Numbered from the stretch's first letter, positions 24,730-34,651 are shown. The stretch is DNA of 64,000 bases from Paraburkholderia tuberum STM678 (GCF_902833905.1 NZ_CADFGP010000009.1:124001-188000); one strand, 5' to 3'. Program-made: numbers and translations. The notes: generated by a model not told the origin, from the sequence alone.

Positions 24730-25677
24730 ATGAGAAAGCGTTTCGACAGAACGTTATTGGCCAGTCTCGCCGGCGCGTGGGTCGCGCTGGCCGTCAGCGG
24801 TTGTGCGAACGTCGGGCAGCCCAATGCGCAGAACGGTGCTGCAACCAGCGCCAACGCGGCGTCCGGCGTGCCGGCGGCGAATGCGACGGGAGCGGCGTCC
24901 GGCGACCCGGCGGCAGCCGCGCCGCTGTCGATCGACGCCAGCGATAACGCGCCGCTGAAAAAATCGCCGCCGCTCGTGTATCGGGTCAGGCGCGGCGACA
25001 CGCTCGCGCGGGTTGCGCAGCATCATCACATCAGCGTCAAGCAGTTGCAGGCATGGAACGGGTTGAAGGCGTCGGCGCGGCTGAAGCCGGGGCAGGTGCT
25101 GCACGTTGCGTCGCCGGAAACGGTGCGCGCGGTGCAGGCGGCCAATGCGGCGGCCGCCGCGAAGGCGGCGGCGCAATCCGCGGCGCAGCGTGCGTCACAA
25201 GCGACAGCGCAAACGTCGGCGCAAGCTTCGACGCAGTCCGCCGCGCCGGCTCCGGATGCCACCGCAGTGCGCGAAGTCACGCAGGAAACCCGCCGGCACG
25301 CGAGCAGCGTGACGCTCGCGTGGCCTGCCGCGGGCAGCGTCGTCGAAGCGTTCCAGCCCGGCGAAACACGCGGCATCGAAATCGGCGGCAACGCGGGCGA
25401 TCCGGTGCGAGCCGCCGCCGACGGCAAGGTGATGTACGCGGGCACCGGACTGAACAGCTATGGCAGTCTGATCATCGTCCAGCACAACAAGGATTTTCTG
25501 ACCGCGTATTCGCACAACCGCAAGCTGATGGTCAAGATGGGCGACATTGTCCGCAAGGGACAGCAGATCGCGGAGATGGGCGACGAGAACAACTCGCGTG
25601 TGTCGGTGGGGTTCGAAGTGCGGCGCGACGGCAAGCCGGTCGATCCGCTGCCTTATCTGCCGCAGGGGCGCGGCTGA
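24730..25677 (+). CDS. NlpD-like lipoprotein: LysM plus degenerate M23 domain
   Basis: A 315-residue outer-membrane lipoprotein. The lipobox is VSGC with Cys25. A low-complexity Ala-rich linker follows, a LysM peptidoglycan-binding domain (about 78-125, YRVRRGDTLARVAQHH), a second Ala/Gln-rich linker, and a C-terminal LytM/M23 domain (about 200-310). The zinc-site residues are replaced: GIEIGG lacks the usual preceding His and Asp, and VGFEV stands where active enzymes have LHFEV. This is the state of NlpD and EnvC, which activate cell-division amidases rather than cut murein themselves. AGGAG supports the start. The gene does not sit beside rpoS, the usual place of NlpD. Confidence 0.9.
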   Translation: MRKRFDRTLLASLAGAWVALAVSGCANVGQPNAQNGAATSANAASGVPAANATGAASGDPAAAAPLSIDASDNAPLKKSPPLVYRVRRGDTLARVAQHHHISVKQLQAWNGLKASARLKPGQVLHVASPETVRAVQAANAAAAAKAAAQSAAQRASQATAQTSAQASTQSAAPAPDATAVREVTQETRRHASSVTLAWPAAGSVVEAFQPGETRGIEIGGNAGDPVRAAADGKVMYAGTGLNSYGSLIIVQHNKDFLTAYSHNRKLMVKMGDIVRKGQQIAEMGDENNSRVSVGFEVRRDGKPVDPLPYLPQGRG

Positions 25678-25927
25678 GCTTCCACGTTCCCGCAAAAGCT
25701 CACCTTGAATTTATTCAGCTAAACCAGGTAATTTGATCGACCGCGCATTCCGGCGGTCGACGAATCGTTGCAAAAGTACCTTCACGTCAGAGCATTCCGC
25801 TCGATCTGCGCAAGAATACCGACGATCAACCATGCTGCCTCGACCCGCAGCCGTTTATGAACGGTGAGGCAATGCAGGAGCCGGCAGGCAGCGCAGGCGC
25901 CGCCGCCGTGCCTGGTGCGAATCGCCG

Positions 25928-26326
25928 TTACGTCGTTTGCCCTCCGCGCAGCAGCCGCGCTACCTCACCGTGGTAATGCAGGATCGCGGGATCGGCCTGC
26001 AAGAGCGGCAGATAACGCGGCAGGAAGTGATTTTGCGGTTGATCGGGCGAGAACAGGCCGACCACGGCCTCGGCGGTCGCGAGACGGTCGCCGGCCTCGG
26101 CTTCCGCGTCGTCGAGAACTTCGTCGACGCTCGCGATCACCGTCGACAGCGGCGTCAGCCAACGAAACCCCGAGCCGTTGATCAGCACCTGCAGGAATGC
26201 CGCCGGCGTTACCGGGCCGAACTCCTTTTCGTACGCGGCACGTTCGTGATCGAGAATCGCCTTGTGCAGCGCAAGCAATGGTCGGCGAATGTCCGTGAGG
26301 AATTGAGTGCATTGCGGGTCGTTCAT
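25928..26326 (-). CDS. Conserved hypothetical protein
   Basis: A 132-residue acidic soluble protein, mostly predicted helix, with no signal peptide. Segments such as RRPLLALHKAILDHERAAYE and GFRWLTPLSTVIASVDEVLDD look like a real folded protein with G/C-ending codons. GGAG sits nine bases before the ATG. I do not recognise a named domain. It stands alone between the NlpD-like gene and the oxidoreductase operon. Confidence 0.75.
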   Translation of the reverse strand: MNDPQCTQFLTDIRRPLLALHKAILDHERAAYEKEFGPVTPAAFLQVLINGSGFRWLTPLSTVIASVDEVLDDAEAEAGDRLATAEAVVGLFSPDQPQNHFLPRYLPLLQADPAILHYHGEVARLLRGGQTT

Positions 26327-26687
26327 CGGCGGCTCCAGCGGCTGAGGTGATTCGACGGAATCGTGCGTCGCAACACCACTCAGTGCGATGCAGCGGGTCG
26401 CGCGATCACGCTAACGGATCGATTCGTCGATGGTAACGCATCGCTCCAGCCCACACATGCGATCCACCGCGCACAGCATGCGATGTGCCGCCTGACACCG
26501 CCAAAGCGAACTTCTTTCGACACGACTACAATCGGCCGGTTTTCTTGCGACACCCGCTCGCTCACAGGCCGCATTTCATGGCTTATTAGCGCGACACGCC
26601 GAACAAAACCGGTGCATGTCGGCGCTCTGGTGCGGTGTCGCGATCTAAACCGCGTGACCACAACAACATCCCCATCCGGAGCCCCTC
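26327..26687. other. Intergenic region upstream of the xanthine-dehydrogenase-family operon
   Basis: It should carry the promoter of the three-gene operon. No gene and no clear consensus site were recognised. Confidence 0.4.
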
Positions 26688-27143
26688 ATGACAACGCTCA
26701 ATATCAACGGCGAAACCCATACCGTCGATGCCCCGCCCGACATGCCCCTGCTGTGGGTGCTGCGTGATCTCGTCGGGCTGACCGGCACCAAGTTCGGCTG
26801 CGGCATCGCGCAATGCGGCGCATGCACCGTGCATCTCGATGGCGTCGCGGTGCGCTCGTGCGTGTTCCCGGCGGCGGCGGTCGGCGACCGCAAGATCGTC
26901 ACGATCGAAGCGCTCGGCGCCACGCCCACGGGCCAGAAAGTGCAGCAGGCGTGGCGTGAGCTCGACGTCGTGCAATGCGGCTACTGTCAGTCGGGGCAGG
27001 TGATGTCGGCGGCGTCGCTGCTCGCGCGCAATCCCAATCCGAGCGACGCCGACATCGACGCCGCGATGGCGGGCAACATCTGCCGCTGCGGAACCTATCA
27101 CCGCGTGCGCGCGGCGATCAAGCACGCCGCGAAGGGGGCCTGA
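26688..27143 (+). CDS. [2Fe-2S] subunit of xanthine-dehydrogenase-family oxidoreductase
   Basis: A 151-residue protein with the two-domain layout of small iron-sulfur subunits: a plant-ferredoxin cluster (CGIAQCGAC and a later Cys in RSC) and a helical domain with the second cluster (CGYCQSG and CRCGTY). It carries electrons from the molybdenum site of the next gene product. It matches the IorA/CoxS family. GGAG precedes the start. The next start codon follows its stop by one base. Confidence 0.93.
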   Translation: MTTLNINGETHTVDAPPDMPLLWVLRDLVGLTGTKFGCGIAQCGACTVHLDGVAVRSCVFPAAAVGDRKIVTIEALGATPTGQKVQQAWRELDVVQCGYCQSGQVMSAASLLARNPNPSDADIDAAMAGNICRCGTYHRVRAAIKHAAKGA

Positions 27144-27144
27144 C

Positions 27145-29397
27145 ATGTCCCAGGGATTGCTCGATGCACAGAACGGCGCGCAGCCGGCTGACACCGACAC
27201 GCGGCATGCACGCGGCATCTCGCGGCGCGGCTTCCTCAAATTCGGCGTGACGGTCGGCGCCGCGGCCGGCGGCGGTCTGCTGCTCGGCTTCAGCATGCCG
27301 GCCGCGAGCCAGGATCAGAAGGCGGGCAAGAGCGTGATCGGCGGCGATGCGAACGAGGCGCCGCAAAGCGGCGTGTTCGCGCCGAACGCGTTCATCCAGA
27401 TCGACAACGCCGGCAAGGTCACGCTCGTGATACCGAAGGTCGAGATGGGTCAGGGCGTCTATACGTCGATTCCGATGCTGATCGCCGAGGAACTCGAAGT
27501 GCCGCTCGGCACGGTCACGCTCGATCACGCGCCGCCCAACGAAAAGCTCTTCATGGACCCGCTGCTCGGCGGCCAGTTGACCGGCGGCTCGACGTCGATC
27601 CGCTTCGCGTGGGAGCCGATGCGTCGCGCGGGCGCGACTGCGCGCGTGATGTTGATCAACGCGGCCGCGCAGCAGTGGCAGGTCGATCCGGCGAGTTGCC
27701 ATGCGCAGGCCGGTCAGGTGATCCACCCGGCCAGTAATCGCAGCGCGAGCTATGGTCAGCTCGCGCAGGCCGCCTCCGCGCTGCCCGCGCCGCAGAACGT
27801 GCCGTTGAAAGACCCGAAGGACTTCAAGCTGATCGGCACGCCGGCCAAGCGTCTCGATTCGCCGGAGAAAGTCGACGGTACCGCGCAGTTCGGCCTCGAC
27901 GTGCGCTTGCCCGACATGGTTTACGCGGCGATCGCGAACTGTCCGGTGTTCGGCGGCACGCTCGCGAGCGTCGACGATACGCATGCGAAGACGATCCCCG
28001 GCGTGCGCGAGGTCATCAAGCTCGACAACGCGGTCGCGGTGATCGGCGCTCACACGTGGGCCGCGAAGCGCGGGCTGCAGGCGCTCGACATCAAGTGGAA
28101 CGAGGGCGCGGGCGCGCAGGTATCGATGAAGCGCATCGTCGACGATCTCGCGGCGGCCTCGCAACATGGCGGCGCGGTGGCGCGCAAGGACGGCGACGTC
28201 GGCCGCGCGTTCGGCGATGCGAAGTCGCGCGTCGACGCGGTCTACCAGCAGCCGTTCCTCGCGCACGCGACGATGGAGCCGGTCAACGCCACGGTCCACG
28301 TGCGCGGCGACGCCTGCGAAATCTGGCTCGGCTCGCAGGTGCCGACGCGTGTCGTCGATGCGGCGGTCGCGGTCACGGGCTTGCCCGCCGACAAGATCAT
28401 CGTGCACAACCATCTGATCGGCGGCGGCTTCGGACGGCGGCTCGAAACCGACATGGTCACGCAGGCCGTGAAGGTCGGCAAACAGGTGTCGACGCCGGTC
28501 AAGGTGCTGTGGACGCGCGAGGAGGACATCCAGCACGACATGTACCGGCCGTACTACTACGACACGATCTCGGCCGGGCTCGACGCGAACGGCAAGCCGA
28601 TCGCGTGGCAGCATCGCATCGCCGGGTCGTCGATCATGGCGCGCTTCGCGCCGCCCGCGTTCAGGAACGGGCTCGACCCCGATGCGGTGGAGGTCGCCGC
28701 CGATCTGCCGTACGACCTGCCGAACCAGCTGGTGGACTACGTGCGCGTGGAACCGCACGCGGTGCCCACCGCGTTCTGGCGCGGCGTCGGGCCGACGCGC
28801 GGCACGTTCGTCGTCGAGAGTTTCATCGACGAACTCGCCGCGCACGCGAAGATCGATCCGGTGCAGTACCGGCGCGATCTGCTCGGCAAATCGCCGCGCG
28901 CGTTGAACGTACTCAACCTGGCCGCGCAAGCGGGCAACTGGGGCAGCGCGCTGCCCAAGGGGCAAGGGCGCGGCATCTCGGTGATGCACGCGTTCGGCAG
29001 CTTCTTCGCGATCGTCGTCGAGGTCGCGCTCGAGCAGGGCGAAGTGACGGTCAAGCGCGTCAACTGCGCGGTCGATTGCGGGATGTTCGTCAACCCGAAC
29101 ACGATCGAAGCGCAGGTGCAGGGCGGCATCATCTTCGGCATCACGGCGGCGCTTTATAGCGAGATCACGATCAAGGACGGTCGCGTCGAGCAGAACAACT
29201 TCACCGACTACCGGATGCTGCGCATCAACCAGACGCCGCCGATCGACGTGCATATCGTGAAGAGCGGCGAGGCGCCCGGCGGCATCGGCGAACCCGGCAC
29301 CGCGGCGCTCGCGCCCGCGCTGACCAACGCGATCTATGCGGCCACCGGCACGCGGCTGCGGCAATTGCCGGTTGGCCGCCAACTGCACAACGCCTGA
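27145..29397 (+). CDS. Molybdopterin-binding large subunit, IorB/aldehyde-dehydrogenase type, Tat-exported
   Basis: A 750-residue enzyme of the xanthine oxidase family. A Tat signal is clear at 26-50 (SRRGFLKFG, then a hydrophobic stretch). Molybdopterin domains follow, with GQGVYTSIPML and GGGFGRRLETD motifs and a C-terminal GGIGEPGTAALAPAL that holds the usual catalytic Glu. With the small subunit and the cytochrome c it should oxidise an aldehyde or N-heterocycle in the periplasm and pass electrons to the respiratory chain. The substrate is not known; isoquinoline, aldehyde and nicotinate-type enzymes share this design. Confidence 0.92.
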   Translation: MSQGLLDAQNGAQPADTDTRHARGISRRGFLKFGVTVGAAAGGGLLLGFSMPAASQDQKAGKSVIGGDANEAPQSGVFAPNAFIQIDNAGKVTLVIPKVEMGQGVYTSIPMLIAEELEVPLGTVTLDHAPPNEKLFMDPLLGGQLTGGSTSIRFAWEPMRRAGATARVMLINAAAQQWQVDPASCHAQAGQVIHPASNRSASYGQLAQAASALPAPQNVPLKDPKDFKLIGTPAKRLDSPEKVDGTAQFGLDVRLPDMVYAAIANCPVFGGTLASVDDTHAKTIPGVREVIKLDNAVAVIGAHTWAAKRGLQALDIKWNEGAGAQVSMKRIVDDLAAASQHGGAVARKDGDVGRAFGDAKSRVDAVYQQPFLAHATMEPVNATVHVRGDACEIWLGSQVPTRVVDAAVAVTGLPADKIIVHNHLIGGGFGRRLETDMVTQAVKVGKQVSTPVKVLWTREEDIQHDMYRPYYYDTISAGLDANGKPIAWQHRIAGSSIMARFAPPAFRNGLDPDAVEVAADLPYDLPNQLVDYVRVEPHAVPTAFWRGVGPTRGTFVVESFIDELAAHAKIDPVQYRRDLLGKSPRALNVLNLAAQAGNWGSALPKGQGRGISVMHAFGSFFAIVVEVALEQGEVTVKRVNCAVDCGMFVNPNTIEAQVQGGIIFGITAALYSEITIKDGRVEQNNFTDYRMLRINQTPPIDVHIVKSGEAPGGIGEPGTAALAPALTNAIYAATGTRLRQLPVGRQLHNA

Positions 29398-29414
29398 CGC
29401 GAAAGGAGCCCGAC

Positions 29415-30719
29415 ATGAAAAAAATGCTGAAGGGTCTTGGCGCGGCGCTATGCGTCGCATTGCCGTTTATCGCCCAGGCGCCTGCTGATGCCGCAACTGC
29501 GTCAGCCACCGGCGCAGCCGATCAAACGCTCGTGCAACGCGGCGCTTACCTCGCTCAACTCGGCGATTGCGCCGCCTGCCACACCGCGCCGAAAGGCAAG
29601 CCGTTCGCCGGCGGCCTGCCGATGAACACGCCGATGGGCCGCATCTACGTGACCAATATCACGCCCGACGCACGGACCGGCATCGGCGGTTACACGCAAG
29701 CCGACTTCGCGCGGGCGCTGCGTGAGGGCATCGCGAAAGACGGCCACAACCTGTATCCGGCGATGCCGTATCCGTCCTACGCGAAGGTCGACGACGACGA
29801 CGTGAAGGCGCTGTACGCGTTCTTCATGCACGGCGTCGCGCCAGTGCAGCAGGCGAATCGCGAGTCCGACATCAAGTGGCCGTTGAACATGCGCTGGCCG
29901 CTGATGTTCTGGAACATGGCGTTTCTCGAGAAGGGTGCGTATCGCGACAAGCCGGGCAAGGACGTCGCGTGGAATCGCGGCGCGTATCTGGTGCAAGGGC
30001 TCGGACATTGCGGGTCGTGTCACACGCCGCGCGGTGTTGCGTTCCAGGAAAGTGCGCTCGACGAAAGCGGCAGCGCATTCCTGAGCGGCGCGCTGCTCGA
30101 CGGCTGGTTCGCGTCGAACCTCACGGGCGAGCACAACACCGGGCTCGGCCGCTGGAGCGACGAGGATCTGCGCACGTTCCTGAAGACCGGCGCGAATCGC
30201 CATGCATCGGCGTTCGGCGCGATGACGAGCGTGATCAACAACAGCACGCAAGCGATGAGCGATCAGGACGTCGCGGCAGTCTCGACCTATCTGAAGTCGC
30301 TGCCGCCGGTCGGCGGCACCGGCGCGGCGGCCTATACGTACGATCCGCAGGCGACGAAGGTGTCGCTCGATCGCCCCGCGAACGATGCCGGCGCACGCGT
30401 CTATACGGCGTATTGCATGCATTGCCACGGCGTCGACGGGCACGGCTTCGCGCCGATGCTCGCGCCGCTCGCCGGCAATCCGAACGTGCTCGCGAAGGAC
30501 GCGTCGTCGCTGATCAACGTCACGTTGAACGGCACCGGCGATCTCGTGATCGACGGCGTGCCGTCGCCGTTTCCGATGCCCGGCTTCGCCGCGGTGCTCG
30601 ACGATCAGCAGATCGCCGATGTGCTGAGCTTCGTGCGCGCTGGCTGGAACAACGGCGCGCCGGCGGTCGGTGCGGCGGAGGTGGCGAAGTTGCGGCAGTC
30701 GACGCAGGCGGGGCGTTGA
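29415..30719 (+). CDS. Triheme cytochrome c subunit
   Basis: A 434-residue exported protein with a signal peptide (about 1-28) and three CxxCH heme sites: CAACH (about 56), CGSCH (about 200) and CMHCH (about 334). This is the arrangement of the membrane-bound alcohol/aldehyde dehydrogenase cytochrome subunit. It should take electrons from the molybdoenzyme to ubiquinone or an oxidase. AAGGAG precedes the ATG. It is the third gene of the operon, 17 bases after the large subunit. Confidence 0.93.
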   Translation: MKKMLKGLGAALCVALPFIAQAPADAATASATGAADQTLVQRGAYLAQLGDCAACHTAPKGKPFAGGLPMNTPMGRIYVTNITPDARTGIGGYTQADFARALREGIAKDGHNLYPAMPYPSYAKVDDDDVKALYAFFMHGVAPVQQANRESDIKWPLNMRWPLMFWNMAFLEKGAYRDKPGKDVAWNRGAYLVQGLGHCGSCHTPRGVAFQESALDESGSAFLSGALLDGWFASNLTGEHNTGLGRWSDEDLRTFLKTGANRHASAFGAMTSVINNSTQAMSDQDVAAVSTYLKSLPPVGGTGAAAYTYDPQATKVSLDRPANDAGARVYTAYCMHCHGVDGHGFAPMLAPLAGNPNVLAKDASSLINVTLNGTGDLVIDGVPSPFPMPGFAAVLDDQQIADVLSFVRAGWNNGAPAVGAAEVAKLRQSTQAGR

Positions 30720-30992
30720 TCGGCCGCTAAGTGCGGCGCAGAAGCGCGCTTGCCGACCTCGCGCCGTATCAGGTTGTGGGCCAACCGACGGCAGCTATCA
30801 TCGTGGGACGGCACACCGCGCCTTCGTCGATGGACTCGCCGTCGGCCAATGCCGACATTTGCACCACGACCGATACAGGCGCATTGGTCCTATGGGAGTC
30901 CCCGTCGTGTTCGAACGGCTCTCGGAATTGGCAACGACCTTCGTCCGCCGTGCGGCGTCGAAGTCTCTGCGCGAAGCTGATGGACTTCCGAC

Positions 30993-32315
30993 ATGACCCT
31001 ATCCAGTCAAGCCCGAAACGTGTCGGTCACACCGTCGGCTTCTCGCCTGTCGACGCTCAGTCACATACAGATCGCGTCGCTGTGGTTTGCGCTCTTTACC
31101 CAATGGATGACGGTCGTTCCAGTGCTCGTGCCGGCACAGGTCGCCGATATGCTCGGACGCGATGCCGCGTTGAAGGAAGGCGTGGCCGGCTCCGTCATTG
31201 CGTCCGGCGCATTCATTGCGATGATCGTGGCGCCACTGGCCGGCGCGCTTTCAGATCGCTGCTCTGCAAAACGTGGACGTCGGCGACCGTTTCTCGTCAC
31301 CGGCGTGTTCGGCATTGCGGTTGCACTGGTATGGCTTGGTTCATTCAACGGCGGGGGGAGCGTAGGGATGTATACACTCGCGTTCCTGCATCTCCAGTTC
31401 TGGTGGAACTGGGCGGCGGGGCCGTACGCCGGGCTGTTGCCCGATGTCGTGCCAAAACAGGAAACCAACCGCGCGAGCGCGTGGCTCAACGTGATGACCG
31501 TGCTCGGCACGATCACTGGCAACGTGGTGCTCGTTGTCCTCTATTCGCCGGGCCACCTGTATCCTACGGTTGCCGCGTTCATTGCGATCATGTTGCTCTG
31601 CCTTTGGCTGACGATTCGCGGCTCGCGCGAGCCGACACCGGTCAGATCCCGACAACGGTTCGAACTCGTCACGTTCATGCGCTCGTTCTATCTCGATCCA
31701 CGTCTTCACCGAAACTTTTACTGGGTGCTGGTAACCCGTCTGTTCGGCAACATGGGAATCTGGTCGATCTTCGCCTTCATGTTGTACTACCTGCAGGACG
31801 TGATCGGCATTCGTCATCCGACCAGTCTCCTGAATGGGCTGCTTGGCGTCGGCGTGGTGCTAGCGATCCCGGCCAGCCTGCTGGGCGCATGGCTCGCCGA
31901 CCGGCACGGTGTCGTTCCCGTCGTCCGCCTGACCAGCTGGATCATGGCCGGAGCCGCGATTGGCTTTGTCCTGCTGGCGTTGCATCCAAACCTGTTGCTG
32001 GTGATCGCGGTCGGGCTGGTTTTCTGCGCCGCTTACGGAACCTATCAAGCCGTCGACTGGGCACTCGCGCTGCAAGTGTTGCCAGACGATGCGTCCAGCG
32101 GCAAGGACATGGGCATCTGGCAAGTGTCGATGGTGCTACCGCAGATCCTCGGCCCTGCCGCGACCGGGTGGATGCTGTCATGGGTCAAGGCGTTTGCCGG
32201 TGCCGGACCCGCCTATGTCGTCGCGTTCGTCGTCGCAGCGGGGTGGTTTGTGCTCGCGGCGTGGTTCGTCTCGCGCATCAAGATTGCTTCCCGGCAGCAC
32301 GTATCCGTGACTTGA
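30993..32315 (+). CDS. Major facilitator superfamily transporter
   Basis: A 440-residue protein with 12 predicted TM segments and the MFS loop signature GALSDRCSAKRGRRRPF after TM3. The overall look is close to sugar-cation (GPH/SLC45-like) carriers, but the substrate cannot be named. It starts about 270 bases after the cytochrome gene, so it may have its own promoter; that gap shows no gene. The ribosome site is weak. It is convergent with the ABC array, with 25 bases between stops. Confidence 0.85.
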   Translation: MTLSSQARNVSVTPSASRLSTLSHIQIASLWFALFTQWMTVVPVLVPAQVADMLGRDAALKEGVAGSVIASGAFIAMIVAPLAGALSDRCSAKRGRRRPFLVTGVFGIAVALVWLGSFNGGGSVGMYTLAFLHLQFWWNWAAGPYAGLLPDVVPKQETNRASAWLNVMTVLGTITGNVVLVVLYSPGHLYPTVAAFIAIMLLCLWLTIRGSREPTPVRSRQRFELVTFMRSFYLDPRLHRNFYWVLVTRLFGNMGIWSIFAFMLYYLQDVIGIRHPTSLLNGLLGVGVVLAIPASLLGAWLADRHGVVPVVRLTSWIMAGAAIGFVLLALHPNLLLVIAVGLVFCAAYGTYQAVDWALALQVLPDDASSGKDMGIWQVSMVLPQILGPAATGWMLSWVKAFAGAGPAYVVAFVVAAGWFVLAAWFVSRIKIASRQHVSVT

Positions 32316-32340
32316 ACTACAGACCGCGAATCACCTCACC

Positions 32341-32997
32341 TCACCGATGCTGTCCCGCCTTCTGCCGCTTTTCGAGCACGCGAGCATACCAGGTCAGCGG
32401 AAAACACATCGCGAAGTAGATCATCGCGACCATGCCGTAGATCGGAAACGGCCGGAACGCGGCATTCGTGATCATCGTGCCGGTCTTGGTCAGCTCGGCG
32501 AAGCCGATGATCGACGCGAGCGCGGTGCTCTTGACCACCTGCACGAGAAAACCGACGCTCGGCGCGACCGCGATCTTCAGCGCCTGCGGCCACACGATGT
32601 AGCGCAACTGCTGGCCGAACGTCATACCGAGGCTCGCACCCGCGGCCCACTGACCGCGCGGCACCGCTTCGACGCAGCCGCGCCAGATGTCGACCAGATA
32701 CGCGCTCGTATAGAGCGTCAGCGTGACGGTCGCGGCGGCCCACGGCGACACGTCGATGCCGATGAGCGGCAAGCCGAAGAAGGCGAGAAAAAGCTGCATC
32801 AAGAGCGGCGTGCCCTGAAACACCTCGACGTACAGCACGACGACGCGGCGCAGCCACGCGATCGGCGACACGCGCATCGCGAGCAGCACGAGCCCGACGA
32901 TCCCGCCGCCGACGAACGCGATCAGCGACAGCAGCACGGTCCAGCGCGCGGCGAGCAGCAGGTTGCGGGCGATGTCCCACAGCGTGAATTCGACCAT
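32341..32997 (-). CDS. Polar amino-acid ABC transporter permease (second)
   Basis: A 218-residue permease of the HisMQ family with five TM segments and an EAA-like cytoplasmic loop near GASLGMTFGQQLRYIVWPQA. It pairs with the permease encoded just upstream (two-base gap) and with the binding protein at 33830-34651. GGAG eight bases before 32997 sets the start. It is the last gene of a seven-gene array. Confidence 0.9.
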   Translation of the reverse strand: MVEFTLWDIARNLLLAARWTVLLSLIAFVGGGIVGLVLLAMRVSPIAWLRRVVVLYVEVFQGTPLLMQLFLAFFGLPLIGIDVSPWAAATVTLTLYTSAYLVDIWRGCVEAVPRGQWAAGASLGMTFGQQLRYIVWPQALKIAVAPSVGFLVQVVKSTALASIIGFAELTKTGTMITNAAFRPFPIYGMVAMIYFAMCFPLTWYARVLEKRQKAGQHR

Positions 32998-32999
32998 GA

Positions 33000-33767
33000 T
33001 CAGCGCTCCGTCGGCAGGGTGCGCGCGCCGCGCCACATCAGGCGGCTGCGCCAGTTGCGCGGCAAGCCGTCGTTGCCGCTACTACTGCTGTTGTTACCTC
33101 GCGCCGCGCGGCCCGCGAACAGCCCGCGGCCGAAGCGGTTCAACAGCTGCCGCAACACGATCGACATCAGCAGATAGGCGGCCGTGATGATCACGTAGCT
33201 CTCGAACGAGCGGAAGTTGCGCGACTGGATGAAGTTCGCCGCATAGGTCAGGTCGGGCACCGAGATCTGCGACACGACGGCCGAGCCGAGCATCACGATC
33301 AGCACCTGGCCGAGCAGCGCGGGAAACACGTTGGCGAGCGCCTGCGGCAGCACGACGTAGCGGAACACCTGGCGTCCATGCAGGCCGAGCGCCTGGGCGG
33401 CCTGCACCTGACCGCGCGAAATCGAATCGATGCCGGCGCGCACGATCTCGATCGCGTACGCGCCGAGATTGACGGTCATCGCAAGAATCGCGGCCTCTAT
33501 CTCGTCGATATGAATGCCGAGGCTTGGCAGGCCGAAAAACACGAAGAACAACTGCACCAGAAACGGCGTGTTGCGGATCAGCTCGACGTAGCTCGCGACC
33601 AGCCAGCGCGCCCACTTCGGCCCGGCCGCCGCGATGCTCGCGCCGGCGATCCCCACCATCCCGCCCGCCAGGGTCGACACGGCCGTGAGGCCGAGCGTCA
33701 CGGCGGCGCCGCGCGCGAGCATCCCCGCATACAGGCCGAAGCCGCTGAAATCGAACGCGTAAGTCAT
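33000..33767 (-). CDS. Polar amino-acid ABC transporter permease (first)
   Basis: A 255-residue HisMQ-family permease with a conserved EAA loop (AAQALGLHGRQVFRYVVLPQA) and a longer C-terminal tail that is Gly/Asn/Ser-rich. With the next gene product it forms the heterodimeric channel for a polar amino acid. It starts 62 bases after the binding-protein stop. Confidence 0.9.
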   Translation of the reverse strand: MTYAFDFSGFGLYAGMLARGAAVTLGLTAVSTLAGGMVGIAGASIAAAGPKWARWLVASYVELIRNTPFLVQLFFVFFGLPSLGIHIDEIEAAILAMTVNLGAYAIEIVRAGIDSISRGQVQAAQALGLHGRQVFRYVVLPQALANVFPALLGQVLIVMLGSAVVSQISVPDLTYAANFIQSRNFRSFESYVIITAAYLLMSIVLRQLLNRFGRGLFAGRAARGNNSSSSGNDGLPRNWRSRLMWRGARTLPTER

Positions 33768-33829
33768 GGCCTCGTGCCCATCGTAGGATCAGATCGCGGC
33801 GCGGCCTTCACGGCGCCACGCCACAGGTT

Positions 33830-34651
33830 TCAAAAATCGGCCGGCAGCGGCGCGCGCAGCCACTTCTGCGAGATCGCGTTCATCGTGCCGTCCTTGCGGG
33901 CCTTGGCAATCGTTTCGTCGACCTTCGCCTTCAGGCGCGGCTCGTTCTTGTTCAGACCGACGTGATCGGGCGAGCTGAACAGCGCGAACTTCTGCTCCGG
34001 ATCGTTCGCCGGATGCCGCGCGAGAATCGTCGCGCCGACGTCGTTGCCGACCACCATCAACTGTACCTGACCAGAAAGAAACGCCGAAATAGCGCCGTTC
34101 GGATCGTCGAAACGTTTGATGTTCGCCGACGGCGGCGCGATCTTCGTCACGCTCAGGTCTTCGAGCGTGCCGCGCGCGACCGAGATCGACTTGCCGCCGA
34201 GGTCGGCGGCGGTCTTCACCGGCAGCGACTTCGGGCCGAACACCGCGAGGTAGTACGGCGCGTAGGGTTGCGAGAAGTCGATCACTTTTTCGCGCTCGGG
34301 CGTCTGGCCGACCGACAGCAACATGTCGGCCTTGTGGTCGGCGAGAAAGGCCATGCGGTTGTCGCCGGTGACCGGCACCAGTTCGACCTTCGCGTTGAGC
34401 GCCTTACCGATCAGATTGGCGACGTCGATGTCGTAGCCGACCGGTTTCATGTCCGGACCGATCGAGCCGAACGGCGGATAGTCCTCGAATACGCCGATGC
34501 GCACGGTGCCCGACTTCGCGATGTCGTCGAGCGCGTCGGCATGCGCGGCCGACGGCAGTGCGCACAGCGCGCCGAGCGCGGTCATCGCGAGCGTCGCGGC
34601 GAGCGTCGCGAACACGCGGCGGGTCGATTGGAGAGCGGGGCGCTGGTTCAT
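33830..34651 (-). CDS. Polar amino-acid ABC transporter substrate-binding protein
   Basis: A 273-residue periplasmic protein of SBP family 3. A signal peptide ends at AHA before DALDD (about residue 39). The mature part has RIGVFEDYPPFGSIGPD and GYDIDVANLIGKAL, the usual ligand-binding signature. AGAGGA precedes the start at 34651. No ATPase of the amino-acid type lies next to it; the only ATPase in the array is upstream and of PotA type. Confidence 0.93.
   Translation of the reverse strand: MNQRPALQSTRRVFATLAATLAMTALGALCALPSAAHADALDDIAKSGTVRIGVFEDYPPFGSIGPDMKPVGYDIDVANLIGKALNAKVELVPVTGDNRMAFLADHKADMLLSVGQTPEREKVIDFSQPYAPYYLAVFGPKSLPVKTAADLGGKSISVARGTLEDLSVTKIAPPSANIKRFDDPNGAISAFLSGQVQLMVVGNDVGATILARHPANDPEQKFALFSSPDHVGLNKNEPRLKAKVDETIAKARKDGTMNAISQKWLRAPLPADF

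Noticed and set aside
27118-29460. A 780-codon open frame on the minus strand
   Set aside because: It is a high-GC shadow of the molybdopterin subunit on the plus strand, rich in Arg and Asp repeats and without domains.
30720-30992. Open frames between the cytochrome c and MFS genes
   Set aside because: Arg-rich products with no domains and no ribosome sites; the gap is most likely a promoter region.
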